A stretch of 64,000 nucleotides of DNA from Echinococcus granulosus (Eukaryota > Platyhelminthes > Cestoda > Cyclophyllidea > Taeniidae): contig NW_020170382.1 in the NCBI RefSeq assembly GCF_000524195.1, positions 2,840,771 through 2,904,770 of the forward strand, read 5' to 3'. Every line of letters begins with the position of its first letter. Within the stretch, counting starts at the first letter, position 1. The position numbers were made by a program, and so were the translations under genes. The notes beneath the pieces are model-generated. The model did not search any database, had not been told where the DNA came from, and saw nothing but the letters and a program-made list of their open reading frames with translations. This document shows positions 48,620 to 61,554 of this stretch, in pieces.

Positions 48620-51600
48620 ATGGCTGAGGTTGTCGAACGTAATGTTGAGGATAGTTTACCAGAGATTGTACATATTCGCCGAGCAAAGCTTTTCAACGAA
48701 GCAGAACTGAGGTACACCTTTCTACCAGAAAGTAAACTATTGGCTATTTCAGAGAAGTTGTTCGCCTTAGGAGACATCATGAATATAGTATTCAAAAGCG
48801 CAATAAACGACTCTCTGACTACGAGTCGTACATTGCAGCAGAACTTGGTATTCTACGACTTGTTATCATTCGGCGCCAAAAGACTATGGATTTCCGATTC
48901 AAGGACGAGATCGAGAGATCAATCATTACTCGGCTGGTTCGACTCCATAGGGTAATTCATCTCATCAGACTCATTATAATGCCCTACAGCAAACTTGCTA
49001 CAGATTTCAGTCTCACATTGATGTTTGGATGCGGTTCTTGCTATTTAATCGGAAGCTTGGCCGTCATATGGCTGTCACCCGCCTTTGGGAGCGAATCCTG
49101 CAGGTTCATGGTCGAACTGATCCGCGTTTGTGGGCGGCCGCCGCATCGTTCCACTTAAATGAAGGTGCTCGTGCTCAGGCCCGCGCAATCCTGGCAAAGC
49201 TCAAAACCGAAAGGCATGCACTCACAATGGCCATAAAGAAAGTGAAACGGCTCCGCAAAAGCCCCACGTGCGCACAGGAAGGAGTAGCATTACGTAAGTT
49301 TGTGACAGATTCCTGCCTCATTTTTTGTACAGAAGATGCTTATTTTGTACTTCTAAACATTCTTGATGCCTAACACTTGTCTTTTGCTAGGCGTCTGCAA
49401 TAACATTCCAAGCTTACAATTGTTTGCCCGTGCTTAAATCTGTATTTTATCATTATCTTTCGAATGCGTCTTTGGGTTGCTCTTTCTCAACATTTCTGAT
49501 AAGTGTTTTGATATCAATTTTCCCATTTATCGGATATGGTAAATTTCATGCTACAGTTTTTGCTTTCCCTATTACACGCCTAGTAGATGGTTTTCACCTG
49601 TGTTGTGTTCGAAACAATCCTTCGCGGGTGTTTAGGTTTATCGAATTCATTTTAGTTTTTTCAACCGTTGTCCTAAATTTTAATTGGATTACCCTTTTTA
49701 AGTAAAATAAATGCGGGATTTAAACATTAGAATTTAGACTAAGTGCCTGCGCAGCCTTAAAACTGCTTTTTTGTATCCTGAGGATTTCAGCCTTTGTTCC
49801 ACTGCAGTTGTGCATTTCGTTAAGAATTGTTGTTGGGGCTGTTTAAGTGTTGTTAGCTCATGTCTGTGGAGTCCTCTAGAATGGTAATAATGTGTTTCGG
49901 TTTTCTAAAAATGTTTGTTAAAACTAGGTATGCATTCTGTTTTAAGGAGAGAGGAATACTTCAAGTGCGGCTGATAACCATTTCGCCATAACCTCATAAC
50001 GGCAAAATATCTTCGTATTAGATAGTTTGCATACAATTTTCTATATGTGTAATGATCGACCGTTATGAATTGGACTACATTTGCTTTTTCTTGAACTGAA
50101 CTCTATTAAGTAAATGCAGTAATTTCAGTACAGCGAGTTCCCCTTTATTTGTAATGTACTTTCTTTAGACCACTAGATTTTTTTTTAAAAACTTGCGATA
50201 TCGGAAGATTATGGGTGCCCATTGCCTGCGTTCTTCATAACTCAGTGTCCCCATGCGCTTGAGACTGTTTCCATGCTTTAAAAGGTTTGGAGACTCTTCA
50301 TTTGCACAAACTGCTTGAGTCAATTAATCGCTCCGTTCACCTGGCGTGGGATCGCACCCACTTACGTGGGCTACGCGAGGCTCGACGTCTCTTGACTCAG
50401 GGCCTTGCCTTCAACGAAAATTCTGTCTTCCTCCTCCTTGAACTCCTCAAACTGGAGGGTTTGGCCGCTGACTTCTTCAAAAAGCGTGTTGCCAATAGAC
50501 ATCAAATGGCGAAGGACGAGCTGGAAGGTGAAGCCTCTGCTAGCAGAAAAATAATGGGACGGTACCGAAATATGCGGAAGGCGAAGGAGTCGGAGAGAGA
50601 GGATGCTGTGGCTTTTGTGAGTTTGTATATCGGAGGTTGGTCTCATGCTGTGATTAAAATACAGCGCTTTTGATTTTCACAAAAGATTAGATTGGTCCTA
50701 GGAGTTTTTGGTCATTTTGATAAATGTCTAACAGTTCATCTCAGATGCCTTGGGGTGTTTCAAGAGTTAGGCTGTTTCAGGTATCGTTTACACAATTTCT
50801 TCCTTTAGAAACGCAGTTTTTGGCATAAATCGGATAGTAGGAGACATAGTGTTATAGTAAGTCCCATTATGTATTTTAACCGCAAAATGTTTATGCATGC
50901 ATTAGAAGCGAAGTTATTCTTGGAAGGTAGTCCCAATTTGTGGTAACGTTGCAGTTTTATTTACTGGCTTTTACCACCGTAATGCCTAGTTTTTTGAATG
51001 GGGTTGAATCCAGCTGAAGTTATTGCGAGGACGTTCTTATGTTCTTGAATTTGCTTTTCGCCCGCGTTCATGAGGCTCTTTTGCTACAAACCGAAGTTGT
51101 ATGCGGGGGCGACTTGGATCTCATCGAACTCCAGTCCTGGTAATCAGTAAAGACCTTAGAGTATATGGCTTTGTTGATAAATGTATATGAACAAGCAACG
51201 AGAAGTAAGGAATGCAAACGCGTTAACGATTAGATGAGGGGGTTGCGGGCATCCTCAGCATCTCGACATCGATTTGGCGACAGCTTGCTTGTTTCGGGGA
51301 TTCATGTAGTACTCCACATTCTCCACACTACCTAAAATTGGCAACTCGCGTCTGTTTTTTCTATACTAAATGTATATTCTTATCCATTTGGACCTTCAAT
51401 TTCTTAATTTGCCATTTTAAGAAATCTAATTCATTTAGATCATTTCCTTTTGCTACCAATACCATTATACATGTTACTTAAAATACATGCGTAGTGTACC
51501 TTGTTTCTTCAATAGATGAATGAGGTAACTGAGGATGTGGACTCTGTCAAGTCTGGTGAAACGTTCAATTTGGTGCTTGAACGCTTCTCCGCATTCTCTA

Positions 51601-54600
51601 GTGCTAATTCAAATGATTTGGCGGATGCTTTGGAAATCGCCAAGAAATTTTCTTCCTTCACCGACAAAGCTATAATGAGGAAGTTATCAAATAGGTAACC
51701 TTATTGCTGGTTAACTGGCGACTTCGTTTTAAAGTACAATCCTGAATAGCACCATTATTTAAGAGAATTATGGGGCATACTTTCTGTTACGAGAACCTCG
51801 CACCCCATTTCAAAAACACTAAGTGACGCTTTGTTAAATTTTAGGCAGAAGGAGCTGCTTACATCTGAAGCGACTAAAGTGAAGATGGGACAAACGGTTC
51901 GTGTGCTTATTGTCACTTGTTTGCACTTAGTAATGTTCGCATTTTGTAAAAGCCTTTACGTTACTATGGTTTCCTACTTAGTCGTGTTTTGGCACGTACC
52001 CTTATTGTTCTGTTGCTATGACCCTCCAGCATTATGCATTTATTCCAATTTCGGGATTGTCGTCCTGTCGCCCAACAGCCAATAATCGTTTTATCCAAAT
52101 TGTCAAGATAGTTGCTTTTTTATAAATCTAAATAAACTTTTCATCTACTGAAATATTTCCCATCTTGAGGTCAGGTTTTAATGCCTGATATTAAGTTAGG
52201 TAAATCGCACCTTAGGCTACCGGTAAACAAGGTACGAGACATCACTCAATGTTGGGACGATACCCATTAAGCAAAAGTTCCTTGTGACTGGATGTTAATT
52301 ACCATTAAACTTTGGGATTCTGCAACAAATGTTTTCGCAAAACCCCTTTCTTTGTTTATCGCCAATCACGGCCCACCATGATTGCATAAAGCCTATTTTG
52401 CGCCTTTCATTGAGAATATGGGTAACTTTCTTCACTCCCGTTGTAAAACTGGATTTTCATTTTTTGAACACCGAAGTGCATATTGATTAACGTTTTACCA
52501 ATAAGCATCATTTAATTCACTTTGCTTATTTTATTCCTTTCGCATAGTCGTATTAGCTTAATCCAAGTTAAGGTTTATTGTTCAAAATGTGGACAATTTT
52601 CGCAACTCATTTAAATTGCAGTGAAACACATATTCTTGTTTGATCGCTTAAATTTTAACTCATTTTGTCCATTCGTATTCCAAATGGACAGGTTTAATAA
52701 AATAAAAATACGTTAACATTGCTATTTTAACGTTTTATCTCCCCACAATTTTAATTTGCCCTATATGCTTGAATGTGTGTTAGTTGTTGATAGTAATTAA
52801 CCCATTTGTTGAGTCTCGTGCCAGCATTTTTACTTGACAAAAATATTTCTTCATTGTTTTGCTCAATTTGCGTTAGGTTGGCCTTTAACTCATGCGACTC
52901 AAACGTAGTCAGCGCAACGATAGCTGAGTTCCTGGGTCAATAGCTCATTTCTTACGCAAGCTTAATGATTACTGGTTGAGAATGAATAGGTATGATGTGG
53001 TTTTTCACCTTTTGAAATGCTGCTTTTCACTCGTAAAATCCAGGCAGGCGTACATGATCCAAAATTGAAGTTCCGTCTTCTTGAAAAGTGAGCCGTCCTA
53101 GCTTTGACATGGCTTTATTTACTTGCTTAAATTTTGGTGACCATTAGAAAATCAGTTACTGAATATAACTAATCGGAGTTTTGGACTAACGGATTGTAGA
53201 GACCCGGCTTAAGTGTGGCTCATGTCCAAACTCATTCTGGTTTCTTGGCTTTCACAATTCTAGTTTTATCTGTAAATTTTTTGTCGAAATGCCAACTGCA
53301 TCTGCCTCTCGTTGGCCGATAACTTGCCATCCGATTTGTTTTATTGGATAAATTAACAAGGGCTGAACATTAATGCAGTCTTACACCCCATTTTCCGCTG
53401 TTATTCCTTTTCTATGGTATCTGATTCTCCTCCATCTCCTGCTTATGGGAAAATAACTTTCAGTATAACGAAAAAAACGAGGGTGGTTTACAATCGGTTT
53501 ACAAGTGTAAGGGGTCTGATCTTGTTAGATCACTGAAAGGGCGCACGCCACAGCGCCGCTGACAGAGGATATTGCTGCCTCAGCGGTGCAACGTCACAGT
53601 GAGCTAATGCGTCTCCTCGATGCCGAAGGCGTGGAGGCTGCGTTGGAGTCTTGGGACACCTGGTATCACGCGCCTGGCGGTTCCAACGATCTCCTCCGGG
53701 TAGCCGATCCCTCTGCCGACCCCTGGTGGATGCGTCTCCTCACTGCACGCATCTACATCCTTGTGGTGGCTAGGATGCTGTACAAGTCAACCCAGCCGAC
53801 CAATACAGCGACGACGTCAAAGGAGGATGTGACGGAGGTGGTGCGCGCTTACCAGGAATTCCGTCTTAAGCAGGAGGCGCACGTTCGCAAAACGAGAGCC
53901 CTAATGGACACCTTGGCCGCCTCCAACTGGGGCTCTAAAGTGCCCGGTAATCGGGCAATACCTTGCACTCTTATGTTTACTTGATGACGTTCAACTTCTC
54001 CCTTTTTATTTACGTTTGATGGAGTCTAGCTACTAGCAATTAGGAAGAAGTTAAAATGTATCCGCATCTACCATTACGGTTAGCCAATCAATGTGTTGGT
54101 CCCAATTTGTGTCTCCGAGGTTAAGGTTACCTGTCAGGGTGGAAATTCTCAAATAACAATAATTAATCAGATGGCCACCTCTACCCTAAGCCGTTTCTAG
54201 TTTGCGGCACTTGAATTTATGCATGTTTCCTCGATAAGCAGTTTCCTTAAGCATTGGGAACGATAGGCCCCTACAAAAGTAAGAGCCATCAACGCGAAAT
54301 GTGATTTATTCTATCATCCTTTTTAACACTCAGGGAAAACGGATCGGACTTAAGTAACATAAAATCCCTTCAGAATCCGAAATATTCTCCGAGTAGGCTT
54401 CGCAAAGTTTTAATATTACATCAGATGATGCCTCCTTGGACTGGAGATGCCGCTTCCTTTTCGATTGGTATAACAAATGGAAGATCAAACGGATTTGTTG
54501 CAAAAACCCGAGGGATTTTAGGGCGTTGGCAGTTTTTGTGTAATCAGGGTGAACCTGAAACAAATTACACTTGATCACTAAACTGGCATACTGCGCTTCT

Positions 54601-54922
54601 TAAGCTGTTAATGTATCTAATGCAATTTACCTGTTAGATTTCTCCGATCAGTAAATCGCAAATGAGTCTGATTAACGTTGGGTTCACACACGGTTAGAAC
54701 TAGTCAGATGTACATGCTCTTTCCGGTATAAAAATTATATGAGCGAGTGTACACTTTTACTGCCTAGAATTTTGGCACCTCTACATGGAATTTGAGGCGA
54801 AGCTGGGCGACTGCTCACGATTGCCTTCGCTACGGTGGCGGGCTGAAAAGTGTTTGGAGGAGGGCCCACGTGTCAAGTTCTTCGCCGTCCTTACAGCCGG
54901 TGGCCCGAAGGAGTTCTTGTAA
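48620..54922 (+). CDS. UTP6: UTP6, U3 snoRNP-associated SSU processome protein
   Basis: Eight exons join in phase: 48620-48711, 48753-48951, 48990-49293, ~50285-50616, 51516-51694, 51845-51896, 53529-53946 and 54768-54922 (TAA), giving 576 residues, close to the roughly 600 of animal UTP6. UTP6 is a HAT-repeat scaffold of the UTP-B subcomplex, needed in the nucleolus for 18S pre-rRNA processing. The N-terminus MAEVVERNVEDSLPEI (1-16), the helices HHEYSIQKRNKRLSDYESYI and FKDEIERSIITRLVRL, and aromatic HAT-like motifs (VWMRFLLFNRKLGR, LWAAAASFH, FWHLYMEFE) follow the family order. Introns 1 and 2 are only 41 and 38 nt, whereas the others reach 1.6 kb. The exon 6 donor (ACG|GTTCGT) is weak and the least certain junction. 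ATG 48620 is chosen by family match. The gene is divergent from SLC35A and converges with K2P. Confidence 0.95.
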
Positions 54923-54943
54923 ATAGGTGACATTAGAGAGCAG

Positions 54944-54949
54944 AATAAA
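54944..54949 (+). promoter_or_regulatory. Polyadenylation signal of UTP6
   Basis: An exact AATAAA begins 21 nt after the UTP6 stop codon. A second AATAAA at 55201-55206 could serve a longer 3' UTR. Confidence 0.5.
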
Positions 54950-56293
54950 AGAGCCGATCGGATTTTGTTGACTTCTCAGGTCTACGGATGGGGAATCGTT
55001 AGCGGGGATTTTCGTACTGCGATTACGCTACTGAACGGGGATGGTCGATAACGTTGGGAGTTCCCGTTGTTCACGTACTGCCGTCACTGTAGGTTATAGA
55101 CTTCCACCGTCACGGCATTCTATTGGAAAGAGGCCGCCTGGTCTCTTATCTTGTATGACATTTAAGGGTGATTCGTGGGAGTTAACTCACGTGATTTTGG
55201 AATAAAGACTTGCTTATTTGCAAATTGGAGCGCAGTCGCAGTGGTGATTTTTTGTGATGTCTGCAAATATGGTGAGAGGGCTGCTTCTTAAACCCTATTG
55301 AGTTGAAGCGGCTGTAATGCATAGCTTTCCAGTCTGACCTGGTGGCCGTTGGTACGAGATCTAGCCGGGGAAACCCAAAGTGTTGTGTGGTCTAATGTTG
55401 TCATGTCTTCATTGACCGCTTGGCTACTTCAAGTTAGTATTGTTCCTTTCTTTGGTCGACCAGATCTTCTGAACCTTTAGTGGGTGGTTCTGGCTGAAAT
55501 TATGCTGTCAGATGACTATAACTTATTTTAACCATATTGTAACCAGGGTCATTAGTTTGTCAGTGATACCGGGAGTCGTTCATCTCCCTTACCTTGTTGA
55601 TCTACCTCAGAGGATCTGAAATTGTTGTGGTGGAGACCGCACGGAGTCTGAGACTTGTTGTGTTTTAAATTGTCCCTGCCAATTCCGCTACTGCCTTCGG
55701 CTTAATCGTTCATCTTGGTTTCAATTGGAATCTCCTATGTGACTCGTAATTAAGACTGGAACCAGCTGTTGAAACGGCAATCCTCATGTTACATAGCACC
55801 ATGTTGTCAAGGTAATGCGTTAGATGCAAGTTTAAGAAACACCTCCAATTTCAAGTTGAGACAATTATTGTAATTAGGCCAAAGGAAAGTTATGCTAACA
55901 ATGAAATGGAGTCGGGGTTAAAACATTTAGATCTGCTCAGGAGCACCCGGAACAAAAGTGGGAAGGTGTGTTTTGTAGTGTTTTAAACACGAGTTCGTGC
56001 GATTGTGAATATTAATTTGCTTTTATTAATCCGTTTTAGGCGGTTTAGGTGAATGGCACCTATCCCAATAGTTAGTAAATATTTGGCCTTTAGCTTATCC
56101 TCAGAGTAGAGTTTAAAGTAAATCAGTAGAAGTGTTATGTTAGCTTAATTCACAAAGCATTTTGAAACGGCACAAGCAAATGATAAAGTAAAACTCCGAT
56201 TCTGTGCGTGTATGGATGTGATACAGTGTATATGGCGCATCGGGAGAGTGCTTATTGCAGTTAGGAGGTTTGTCGAAGCGTCCTTGTCAAAGT
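54950..56293. other. Intergenic between convergent UTP6 and K2P genes
   Basis: About 1.3 kb holding the two 3' UTRs. No gene was recognised. It carries polyadenylation signals for both genes but no clear repeat. Confidence 0.5.
56022..56027 (-). promoter_or_regulatory. Possible polyadenylation signal of the K2P gene
   Basis: TTTATT on the plus strand is AATAAA on the minus strand, about 270 nt past the K2P stop codon. It is the nearest exact match noted and fits a normal 3' UTR length. Confidence 0.4.
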
Positions 56294-59200
56294 CTAGTCC
56301 CTCGTCAAAACTTCGTTCTCCCCCTCATCCTCCTCCGCAGTCATATCGCCTCCAAAGGCGTCGTTATCTTCACCACCCGTATCCATTTCAAAGTCCTTAT
56401 AATCATCAGCACCACTGGCGGTTTTTTCGTCCTTTTTTGCACTATTTATGGAGGTAGGTCTGCTCAGCTGATGATGCTGCTTCAATGATCTTGAACGTAA
56501 TGAACAGTGTTCAGAACGCGAGCGCAACACGCAGACGGGTTTTCTTAGCTGCGACGATGCGGGACGTAAAAGGTTACCTGAGTGACGGCGGCTATCACGA
56601 CGGCTCTTCAAGGAGCTTGTGGTAGCTTCCATCCCATCTGGCATTTCGCTGTTGGCAAAAGTAGAGATGGTGTGGTCTGAAGCATCCTTTGCGTCATCCC
56701 TGAAGTTCCTCGCCCCAGATGTCTCCTCGTCAATCTCCCCCTTCTTATTATCGCCCTCCCGACTCACAATACGCAGCGACTGCCCGATCCATTGTACTTT
56801 GTCCACGAACTCCTCTTTCATCAACTCAAAACACATTGAGAGGAGAGCCAGGCCCACTACGCAGTAGAGTGCTCCCACTAGTAGTTCTGTGATCGTCTCC
56901 GGCTTAAGAAAATTTCATTTTAAAGATCATTTATAGCCTTCAACTTATCGCGACTTATTGAGGAAGCATTCTACTTAATACATAATTAGTATTAACATGT
57001 TATGAAAGTCTTTAATTTCTATTTTGCCTGAATTAGACCTTGCAGTTAGAGCCGACTAGATTGTTCCGTTTTTATGATCAAATTTTTAGGATAAGCTCTA
57101 ATCCTCACAAATAACTTTTTCTCCCATGTGCAGACTGATTGTTGTTCATCAAAGCATTTAAACTAGAGTGACTATTTTTGAAGCACAGCCATTATGTGCT
57201 AGGCCATGTTATATCGGAGCACTAAATGAAATTGGTCAAAATATCCCTTAGGTAAAAAGTAGGAAGTTTTACCCTAACCAGGTTAAGGTGCTCAACACAT
57301 CTGAGAGTTGCATTTTCTGTCTTAAAAATAGGTCCAACTGTTCCAATTAAAAGTAGCTTAGGCAGTACGAGAAAAAGTACAAGCGGTCAGAGCCTACACG
57401 TAATGCTGAGCTGATGCATTCTAACGAACTATGCACAAACCTTTGGTGCAAAGTTAAGTCAATACTAATGCAACTCCTTCGTTCTCTCGTGAATCCCGTA
57501 ACCAATATCACTCAATTGGATGTTGTACTTTTATTAGTAGTTTTGGTCTCGTTTACGGCCTACATTTTATGTTGACTACACAAGTTTAAAATCCTACGAC
57601 TACTAGGGCTTGGTATAAAGCAGTCCTCGTACTTAAAGGTTATACGAACGTAAAATAGAATTGTCTGGTCCTGAAACGCGGTTGGTATTTGATGATATAA
57701 CGAAAATCATTCGGTTTTTGGCATTTTAGTTGCCTATCCACCCAGAATAAGCCATAGACTCACCCCAGGTACATACTAATAGTACTGGTTATAAGTGATT
57801 TCACTCGTAACCGTCAGTAAATCACTTTCGATTATTATGCAAATTACAATTAAATAACTAGTATTTATACCTTATACTTCCAATTCGACTTCAATATCTT
57901 ATCGATGCTATTGGTCATTATGTTGTCTCTGGTTCTCTGCTTTCTGATCAGTGAGGTTAGTTATTCTAAATGAGCCTTCTTACCTTGTCGAAACGACCGT
58001 TTCCGGGAACAAGGTCACCGAAACCGATGGTGGAAATGGTGATGACAGCAAAATAGGCACCATCGATAGGAGTCCAGTCGGTTTCCCAGATGTGGAATAG
58101 GAGGGCGCCAACTGTCACGTAGCCCAGGATGACCAGCATTACAATGGTGATCGGAATCCCAGCATCTTCGGTGTCTTGAAACTCGCGATAAATCTCCCGC
58201 ACTTCATCGTCTTCATCTGAGTCATCGTCAAATACCATTGGAGTCATCTAAAAGAAAGGTCATTGCAGAGCTTTAATTTACAATCCCGCTGGTATCGCTC
58301 TCTTAGCTATATGAAAACTTTGTTGAAAGGCAAAATGATTTTAATCTGATGAAATTAAATTAAGCGAGAATAAATTTTAGTTTTTGGGAGAATTGTCAGT
58401 ACCTAATCGGATTATTCACGTACTTTTAACCGCGGATGGAGACATTTTACTTCTATTCATCTACCCCAACTGCTACTAATACCATTTTATCTGAATTTTT
58501 TTGTTAAATCAAACTTTAGGTATTCCCTTCAGTCGCCGCGTTTCACACTTCCATTTTGGTGGCATGGTCTTCCTCCTAACCTTTCTGTACACAGATAGTA
58601 AATGTTCAACATTGGTGTGACTTGTTCCAACCTCATAGAAGGCCCGGGTGCTAAGTCCATAAGGCTTACTATGTTTGCAAAGCGGTGGACTGGTAAATAA
58701 TAAGCCATATGAAGTCACATGTGTAACTATTTCCAAAAAATCGCGCATTTCTTTGGAAACGCCACTCTTAAAATCCAGTGAAATGTTTAGTTTTAAGGTT
58801 CCCTAAAAAATTATACCCACGCAACAAATTTAATCACATATGTAAAGGAAAATATGTAACTGTATTATCAAGACCATGAGTTATATTTATGTCTGGTTAA
58901 TTTTTTGCCCATTTAACAATGCACAAAATCATTAAATGGTTTTGTTTTTGGAAATAAAACCCTGTGAGTAGGAAGTCTACTTGGCTTAACCATATATTAA
59001 AAATGGTAAGGATTATTGCTAGAGAAGTGGGTGGTAAAAGGTGGATTTCTTGGCAAAATACTGGAAAAATGTAGGCAGCACCAAATTTATTACTGGATCG
59101 AATCAGTGAACTAAAAGACCACCCAAAACAGGCACAAAAGACTTGTTTACTCATTTCGATCCAACTTATATCCTCGAGGGATTTGACATCCCCATCACTT

Positions 59201-61554
59201 AGTACCAGCGTTTAAATTTCCGCCCTCCTAACTAACCCTGGGCGGTGGTATCGGTTCACCACGAAGTTTAGCCTGCAACTCCATGTGCCGACGCAGATCT
59301 TCCTGCAGCCGAATGAGTCGCAGATGGCGTTTGTTGCGACGCCGAATCCAGGTATCGCGGAAACAGCGACAACAGCAGATGTTCATATAGGTGAGGCGGA
59401 ATAGGTAGGCCAGCATCTGACCGATGCTGCCCAGGTAGATGAGCAGCAGAGGAATGCCCAGAATGCAGTAGAACACGCACACCAGTCGACCCCATTGGGT
59501 TGTTGGAGCCACGTGGCCGTAGCCTTGACAGTGACGACAATATAATGATTATTTATTTTATAGGCGATGCTATTCATTGCCATATTCGTTGCATTCAAAA
59601 GTATAGCCAGAAAGCAAGGTGACGTTGCATTTCTTTCAATCAGTCAGGATTTGATTCCTGCAAATCGTATCAAATGCTCGCATTTCAGTTTTGTTTATTT
59701 AAGGACAGCTTCAGTGATTAACGAATGATGTAAGGTTATTTATATGTAAGGATAAAATAAACAAATTCTCTACTGAATTCTGTTGATATATGCCGTTATG
59801 CTCAATGCAAGGGTCAGTTAAAAATATTCACTCATCGGTACTCTAAATTATTTGCTCGCCTATAAACATCCGGGATGTAAATTTCATTTTAAAAGATAAT
59901 ATACTCAAAATTAGGTAAAGCAATCAAAAAGTCCAGCTTCATTTAAATGAAAGCGCACTACTAGTTGAACACACTGCTGCATCACATTTATAGTGGGTCG
60001 TGCTTATGAGTTCGCAAGGCTCACAAAACTCCCATGACCACATCCGTGTAAGTTTATTACAAATTAGCAGGCAAATTTGTCCCTCATTTTCCTTTAATTC
60101 GGGTGATACTCTTAATTTTTTTACTAGATTTTGTTATTTCAGGGACACGTAGAACTAACGAGTTACTCCTTTTGAACCTTGCTTCAGATTGCTATCTAAG
60201 GAATTGAGTTGACAATCTTTATTTGCGCTCGGGGGGCATAAGCAAAAGAGCAACAATAATCGTGTGGCTCAAACTGTACGCAAATGAATCGGTACTGGCA
60301 CACTAATGGTGATTTTACAAGGCAGGTGCCAATAAACGAATTAAACTACATCATTGTTTTATTTGCAAGCCTTTTCTATCGAATAGGCAATATATTCTAT
60401 AAACCCTTTTAAGATGTCTAGATATATTCTTTATTTAAAAGCCCATATGTAAGCATAATTTAAGTTATTTATAAATAAAAGAGCGATAATTGGAATTCGG
60501 CCTAGTACATTTAATACATAACATGTTGGTGAAGGGGGCACTATGGGTCTCCGCCATTTGTACTTAAGCCGGGTGGGCCGGTCTCCGGGCCATGCCCGTA
60601 GCTCCGATCTCTACTGGATGTTGAATAGATATGTTCTGCCTAAATGTTATACCTTATTTCATTTTTAGGGCAGTATCGGGGCGCTAGAGTGATGACAAAT
60701 AAAAAATAACTAGAAATACGGCGGCCTAAATGGAATGGCACGCCGGATTAAGGATTCACTTATTGGGCAGTGTCGATTGAATGACAGTGGATTAGTGATT
60801 TGCAAAAGCGAAGAAAATATGAAGCTGATTTTACTAATTACAATCAGAAAACACAAAAATGTTATAATGTTAAGGAAAGGTAATAGTACCAGAAGTATTA
60901 TCTGAAAATTTATAACAAGGAACCAAATTTGGTATAAAATCCTTATTTTTTTAAACCAAATTCCGAGTGATTAATTACAAACGCTGAATCGTAATCTGAA
61001 AACGTGCTCTGGGCATGAGCTACAGCACAGCTCTTGAAGTGCTTACCAATGGTAGTGACAACAGTGGCGCAGAAGTAGAGTGCATTGACCCAGTTCCACT
61101 TGGATCCGAATGGTTCAAGGATATTAGAACAGTTGCGACTGGGCGGGAAGTCGAGAGCAAACAGCGCCTCCGCAAAATCGATTAGTGAGTTCTCCAACTG
61201 CATAGCCACCACGTCCTTCGACAGGCCCGAGTTTACGATGCCCGTGGCTCGTAGAACCGAGGTGTTTAACTTCTCCCTGTATAGTGCGTACGTTGAATAG
61301 CAGGCCTCCAACTCATTCCCTTGCTCAAGATACCGGAAAAGACACGCTCCTGCGATAAGGTAGAGGCAGAGGAGAATCAGAGTGCCCACTGCTGAGGTTA
61401 GCACCTTGATGGTTTTTTGGAAGCATCGGGTAATATCTCTAGAGTAATTATCCTCCACCACTTTGTTCACTGGTTTGCCATCAGCGTCGAGCACTTCACA
61501 AGCCAAGGAGGCCTCGAAACCGTAGTCGTAGTTGTTAGCAGCGCCCAGCATCAT
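56294..61554 (-). CDS. Two-pore-domain potassium channel (K2P/TWK type)
   Basis: Four exons join in phase: 61554-61047, 59523-59237, 58247-57984 and 56902-56294 (TAG), giving 555 residues. K2P channels are plasma-membrane dimers carrying background potassium leak. The order is M1 (about 51-74), an extracellular cap (77-150) with sequons at N97 and N141, pore loop 1 with filter TTIGYG (167-172, split by intron 1), M2 (182-205), a basic intracellular loop (IRRRNKRHLRL), a very acidic stretch (FDDDSDEDDEVRE), M3 (296-319), pore loop 2 with filter TIGFGD (338-343), and M4 (GLALLSMCFELMKEE). A long Ser/Arg- and acid-rich tail follows. Both filters keep the K-selective signature. The intron splitting the first GYG at glycine is common in K2P genes. 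The subfamily cannot be named by eye. Two adjacent ATGs make the start 61554 or 61551. The 5' UTR was not defined. Confidence 0.96.
60528..60695 (+). repeat. Degenerate dispersed repeat, copy 4
   Basis: In K2P intron 1, opposite to the gene's direction. It shares GGGCCATGCC (60587-60596), a GGGTGGGC block, TATGTTCTGCC and a terminal CGGGGCGCTAG block with copy 3 at similar spacing. A GTACTT...GGGTGG stretch matches the reverse complement of copies 1 and 2. Confidence 0.65.

Noticed and set aside
48712..48752. Reading straight through intron 1 of UTP6 as coding
   Set aside because: The read-through frame loses the UTP6 match. Removing 41 nt restores the conserved HHEYSIQKRNKRLSDY helix.
54334..54360. 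An acceptor-like site giving UTP6 an early stop (GKTDRT)
   Set aside because: It would remove the conserved C-terminal HAT segment. The acceptor at 54766-54767 joins in the same phase and restores the family match.
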